From CAYUBI01 sp964443005 (lineage in GTDB: Bacteria; Margulisbacteria; Riflemargulisbacteria; GWF2-35-9; CAYUBI01), in contig CAYUBI010000073.1 of the NCBI GenBank assembly GCA_964443005.1, forward strand, positions 1-12,426: a DNA stretch of 12,426 nt. The letters are read 5' to 3'. The notes below the pieces were generated by a model, which ran no database searches, was not told the origin of the DNA, and saw only the letters and a list, made by a program, of their open reading frames with translations. Positions 12,001 through 12,426 of the stretch are shown one piece after another; positions within the stretch are counted from its first letter, which is position 1; each line of letters opens with the position of its first letter. A program made the translations under genes and the position numbers.

Positions 12001-12426
12001 ATCCAAAATATTGCTTTTCAATACTACTATTTATATCCGCCTTGTCCGCACTTAAACTGATAGCACTATTTCCAACTATTCGCAAATCTTTACTCACAAT
12101 TAACTGAACAGATTTAATATCGTCAGTAGTACCAAAAAACAAGCAAAACCCTTGACGAAGGTTGAAAAAATATCGCGCAAACGGATTAACAACCGATTCA
12201 TTCGGATAAACCGGATCAAAATCACCTATATACGGCCACATTGGCTGCAACGGAAACCCCACAATAACATTTCCCATGGCATTTGCAGTGCCAGAACCTA
12301 AACTTTTACTATTGTTATTACCCGTAGCAACTACAGTGCCTAATAATGTCGGTGCAGACATATCTACTGTCACAACTAGGCTGCCTGTAATCAAATTTCC
12401 TGCACGATCTGCAATTGCACCCCAAA
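1..12426 (-). CDS. Interior of a giant tandem Ig-like repeat protein, partial at both ends
   Basis: One reading frame on the minus strand stays open across the window; complete codons run from 12424 down to 2 (4,141 codons). Coding nature is supported by the absence of stops in AT-rich DNA, by protein-level conservation between repeat units, and by many synonymous differences between units (in 8306-8443 versus unit 3, 14 synonymous and 8 replacement codon changes in 46 codons, hand count). The protein is a string of about 27 Ig-like beta-sandwich modules with terminal D-x-A-G-N motifs (for example VDYAGN, VDGAGN, ADRAGN) and D-x-x-x-P linkers. No catalytic domain, membrane segment or signal peptide is visible; those would lie in the unseen termini. 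The likely role is an extracellular or surface adhesin or structural filament (inference from the family). Few Cys and Lys and many Asn, Tyr and Trp fit an exported protein. Termini, exporter and regulation cannot be judged. The coding call is very secure; the function is a guess. Confidence 0.96.
2..2197 (-). repeat. Super-repeat unit 4: partial at the window edge, types 1 to 5
   Basis: This C-terminal-most unit in the window holds type 1 (1655-2197), type 2 (1208-1654), type 3 (758-1207), type 4 (374-757) and the first part of type 5 (2-373). The first half of type 1 is close to unit 3 (high-80s percent DNA identity by eye around 1980-2197). Types 2 and 3 have drifted strongly. Type 4 keeps the GDNGIWY motif but ends in VDYAGN where units 2 and 3 have FDYAEN or YDYAEN. 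By position 2 the unit is about 7 codons shorter than unit 3, so it carries small indels. It continues beyond the window. Confidence 0.88.
2286..2562 (-). repeat. 277 bp identity block A, unit 3 copy
   Basis: Exact partner of 5913-6189. The flanks fall abruptly to clearly lower identity on both sides. Confidence 0.95.
3147..3604 (-). repeat. 458 bp identity block B, unit 3 copy
   Basis: Exact partner of 6774-7231. The interval between blocks A and B (2563-3146) is about 90% identical to unit 2, and sequence beyond 3604 falls to about 80%. Confidence 0.95.
5825..6253 (-). repeat. Domain type 8 (unit 2 copy), 143 residues, alpha class
   Basis: Copies: unit 3 2198-2626, unit 1 9452-9910. It starts DLSCPTTD and contains SLPFYPYSFVSMNGF, ITSQYTGAANTYY, an aromatic AFDMFSD...RYFAEYA stretch, VGSLGWVWPEGEA, and the closing VVNNAGVVTHN before the next linker. 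Unit 1 keeps LPFYPYSFVSSNGF but is otherwise diverged. The middle of the unit 2 copy is identical to unit 3 over 277 bp. It is related to type 3 through the Y-x-F-V-S-x-N element. Confidence 0.82.
5913..6189 (-). repeat. 277 bp identity block A, unit 2 copy
   Basis: Identical base for base to 2286-2562 at the constant offset of 3,627 bp. It lies within type 8 (roughly LPFYPY through GWVWP). The first mismatches beyond it are at 5912 and 6190. It contains no synonymous differences over about 92 codons, although neighbouring parts of the repeat differ at many third positions. Confidence 0.95.
6254..6742 (-). repeat. Domain type 7 (unit 2 copy), 163 residues, acidic loop, only in units 2 and 3
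   Basis: Copy: unit 3 2627-3115. After DTQPATID comes the loop DIDSMGDG (6656-6679; unit 3 3029-3052, with DTDSMGDG), then D-P-W-L-G-Y-Y-D-N-P. Then WYQQK, a RMTDSRGVSISWVEAM stretch, YNYTDGIVSAETWGLGTGNY, and the closing VVDNAGHIAV. The closing motif has His in place of the usual Asn. DNA identity between the two copies is about 90% (6 differences in each of two 60-base stretches compared by eye). Confidence 0.8.
6743..7147 (-). repeat. Domain type 6 (unit 2 copy), 135 residues, acidic loop, only in units 2 and 3
   Basis: Copy: unit 3 3116-3520; none in unit 1, and unit 4 is not seen that far. After DMGLPEVD comes an extreme acidic loop, DDDSGGDG (7061-7084; unit 3 3434-3457), followed by P-x-P-G-Y-D-D-D-G. 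Later elements are LNILRNLWVTSN, DQEFYVIF, and the closing AADRAGNVL. Nearly all of it lies in a 458 bp block that is identical to the unit 3 copy at DNA level. It reads as an Ig-like sandwich with a possible metal-binding entry loop. Confidence 0.8.
6774..7231 (-). repeat. 458 bp identity block B, unit 2 copy
   Basis: Identical base for base to 3147-3604. It covers almost all of type 6 (through ADRAGN) and the end of type 5 (from about VDGAGN). The first mismatches are at 6773 and 7232. About 152 codons show no change of any kind. Confidence 0.95.
7148..7609 (-). repeat. Domain type 5 (unit 2 copy), 154 residues, gamma class, acidic loop
   Basis: Copies: unit 3 3521-3982, unit 4 2-373 (partial), unit 1 9911-10351. 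Near the start is the loop DLTDNGGDG (codons at 7544-7570; unit 3 3917-3943; unit 4 DLTDNDSDG at 308-334), then P-Q-L-G-Y-F-D. Later come a WQI...SENL stretch, DFGLELNV, NLASSASYLVSYNQ, and the closing FFVDGAGNYPMG. The acidic loop resembles calcium-binding loops but matches no family exactly. In unit 1 the loop is replaced by a longer D-x-x-D-x-T-N-D-G version. Confidence 0.82.
7610..7990 (-). repeat. Domain type 4 (unit 2 copy), 127 residues, beta class
   Basis: Copies: unit 3 3983-4363, unit 4 374-757, unit 1 10352-10750. This is the shortest type. After the DRTPP linker come N-I-T-G-Y-x-P and YYNLQAL, then an FTGDDGIWY motif followed by a nearby Trp, and an S-S-Q-N-L-G element. The close is FDYAEN (YDYAEN in unit 3, VDYAGN in unit 4, GDYAGN in unit 1) and then LDW. 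The GDDGIWY element links it to type 1. It is recognisable in all four units, including the otherwise divergent unit 1. Confidence 0.82.
7991..8434 (-). repeat. Domain type 3 (unit 2 copy), 148 residues, alpha class
   Basis: Copies: unit 3 4364-4807, unit 4 758-1207, divergent unit 1 10751-11224. It begins DITPPTS and carries YGFVSVNN, then a GNQFTL...GF element, LGALNAYTLQVQS, and a TEGIYVI strand. The close is VNNSGIVTSNH rather than a canonical AGN, and then the linker VDRTPP. The YGFVS-x-N element relates it to type 8 (YSFVS-x-N), suggesting common descent of these two types. Confidence 0.78.
8435..8887 (-). repeat. Domain type 2 (unit 2 copy), 151 residues, gamma class
   Basis: Copies: unit 3 4808-5260, unit 4 1208-1654, divergent unit 1 about 11225-11779. 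Key elements: TPNYIS then YFDRYA near the start, a DQSGFHE stretch, two Cys in units 2 and 3 (near the middle and in VYC), and a basic KKMRKE patch between them. The close is VDGAGN followed by a strand and the next D-I-T-P-P linker. Unit 4 has lost the basic patch and the second Cys. The fold is inferred to be Ig-like from position and the AGN motif. Confidence 0.78.
8888..9451 (-). repeat. Domain type 1 (unit 2 copy), 188 residues, Ig-like, beta class
   Basis: Copies: unit 3 5261-5824, unit 4 1655-2197, divergent unit 1 about 11780-12364. It starts at a D-x-x-x-P linker. Next come an Asp/Asn/Gly loop (D-x-D-x-N-G-F-x-P-M) and a G-N-S-G-I-W-Y motif followed by a Trp five residues on. After that is a Gly-rich turn (F-G-G-G). 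The domain closes with GSCWFYLTAVD[FY]AGN and FNMNFDW. It is the longest type; the residues between FGGG and SCWFY look like an insertion in the Ig-like fold. The SCWFY core is almost unchanged in units 2, 3 and 4, at both DNA and protein level. Confidence 0.82.
9452..12364 (-). repeat. Super-repeat unit 1: divergent, six domains, types 6 and 7 absent
   Basis: This is the N-terminal-most unit in the window (971 codons). The domains, N to C, are: type 1-like about 11780-12364, type 2-like about 11225-11779, type 3-like 10751-11224, type 4 10352-10750 (GDDGIWY motif, then GDYAGN, then LDW), type 5 9911-10351 (ends FIDGAAN), and type 8 9452-9910 (LPFYPYSFVS motif). Similarity to units 2 and 3 is clear for types 4, 5 and 8 and weak for 1 to 3. 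Type 1 is linked mainly by a short LIVS...LRIV stretch and the closing FDNAGN. Types 6 and 7 have no counterpart: type 5 passes directly into type 8. Boundaries were placed at D-x-x-x-P linkers or after the FDW/LDW tryptophan; the 1/2 boundary is approximate. Confidence 0.7.
12365..12424 (-). other. C-terminal tail of the preceding Ig-like domain
   Basis: The first 20 visible residues read W-G-A-I, then ADRAGN at codons 5-10, then a closing strand that leads into the linker DMSAP at 12364. ADRAGN is otherwise the hallmark of type 6 domains in units 2 and 3, so the domain lying mostly upstream could be type 6-like. Too little is present to be certain. Confidence 0.55.

Noticed and set aside
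1..12426. Alternative genetic code (TGA recoded)
   Set aside because: Trp is encoded by TGG and Gly by GGN throughout, and TGA was not met in frame. Nothing calls for recoding.

Overview
The whole 12.4 kb window is the interior of one giant protein-coding gene on the minus strand. Reading the reverse complement from position 12424 down to position 2 gives 4,141 consecutive sense codons by hand translation, with no in-frame stop. Neither the start nor the stop codon lies in the window. I found no intergenic DNA, promoter, terminator, RNA gene, insertion sequence or CRISPR array. All short open frames on either strand are shadows of this gene.

The product looks like a secreted or surface-displayed tandem immunoglobulin-like beta-sandwich protein. 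It is rich in Asn, Thr, Ser, Tyr, Trp and Gly and poor in Lys and Cys. It is built from about 27 domains of roughly 125-195 residues. Most end in a strand with a [VFAI]-D-x-A-G-N type motif and begin with a D-x-x-x-P linker. This is the usual look of bacterial Ig-like (Big-type) modules in giant adhesins. Four domain types (1, 5, 6, 7) also carry Asp/Gly-rich loops that resemble calcium-binding loops.

The domains are organised in a nested way. Eight distinct types (called 1 to 8 here) form a super-repeat of 1,209 codons (3,627 bp). From the N-terminal side: unit 1 (9452-12364) is divergent and lacks types 6 and 7. Units 2 (5825-9451) and 3 (2198-5824) are each exactly 3,627 bp and are collinear at every point checked. 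Unit 4 (2-2197) is cut off by the window edge within type 5. Units 2 and 3 share two blocks of perfect DNA identity (277 bp and 458 bp) set in sequence that is otherwise only about 80-90% identical. That pattern suggests recent gene conversion or an assembly effect.

The organism cannot be named from this window. It is AT-rich by eye, uses the standard bacterial code as far as visible (TGG for Trp, TGA never in frame), and has an intron-free frame of more than 12 kb. Giant genes of this style are known from, for example, Chlorobium and Omnitrophota, but that comparison is only suggestive. No multi-gene system is visible. What stands out is the giant modular protein and its repeat evolution.
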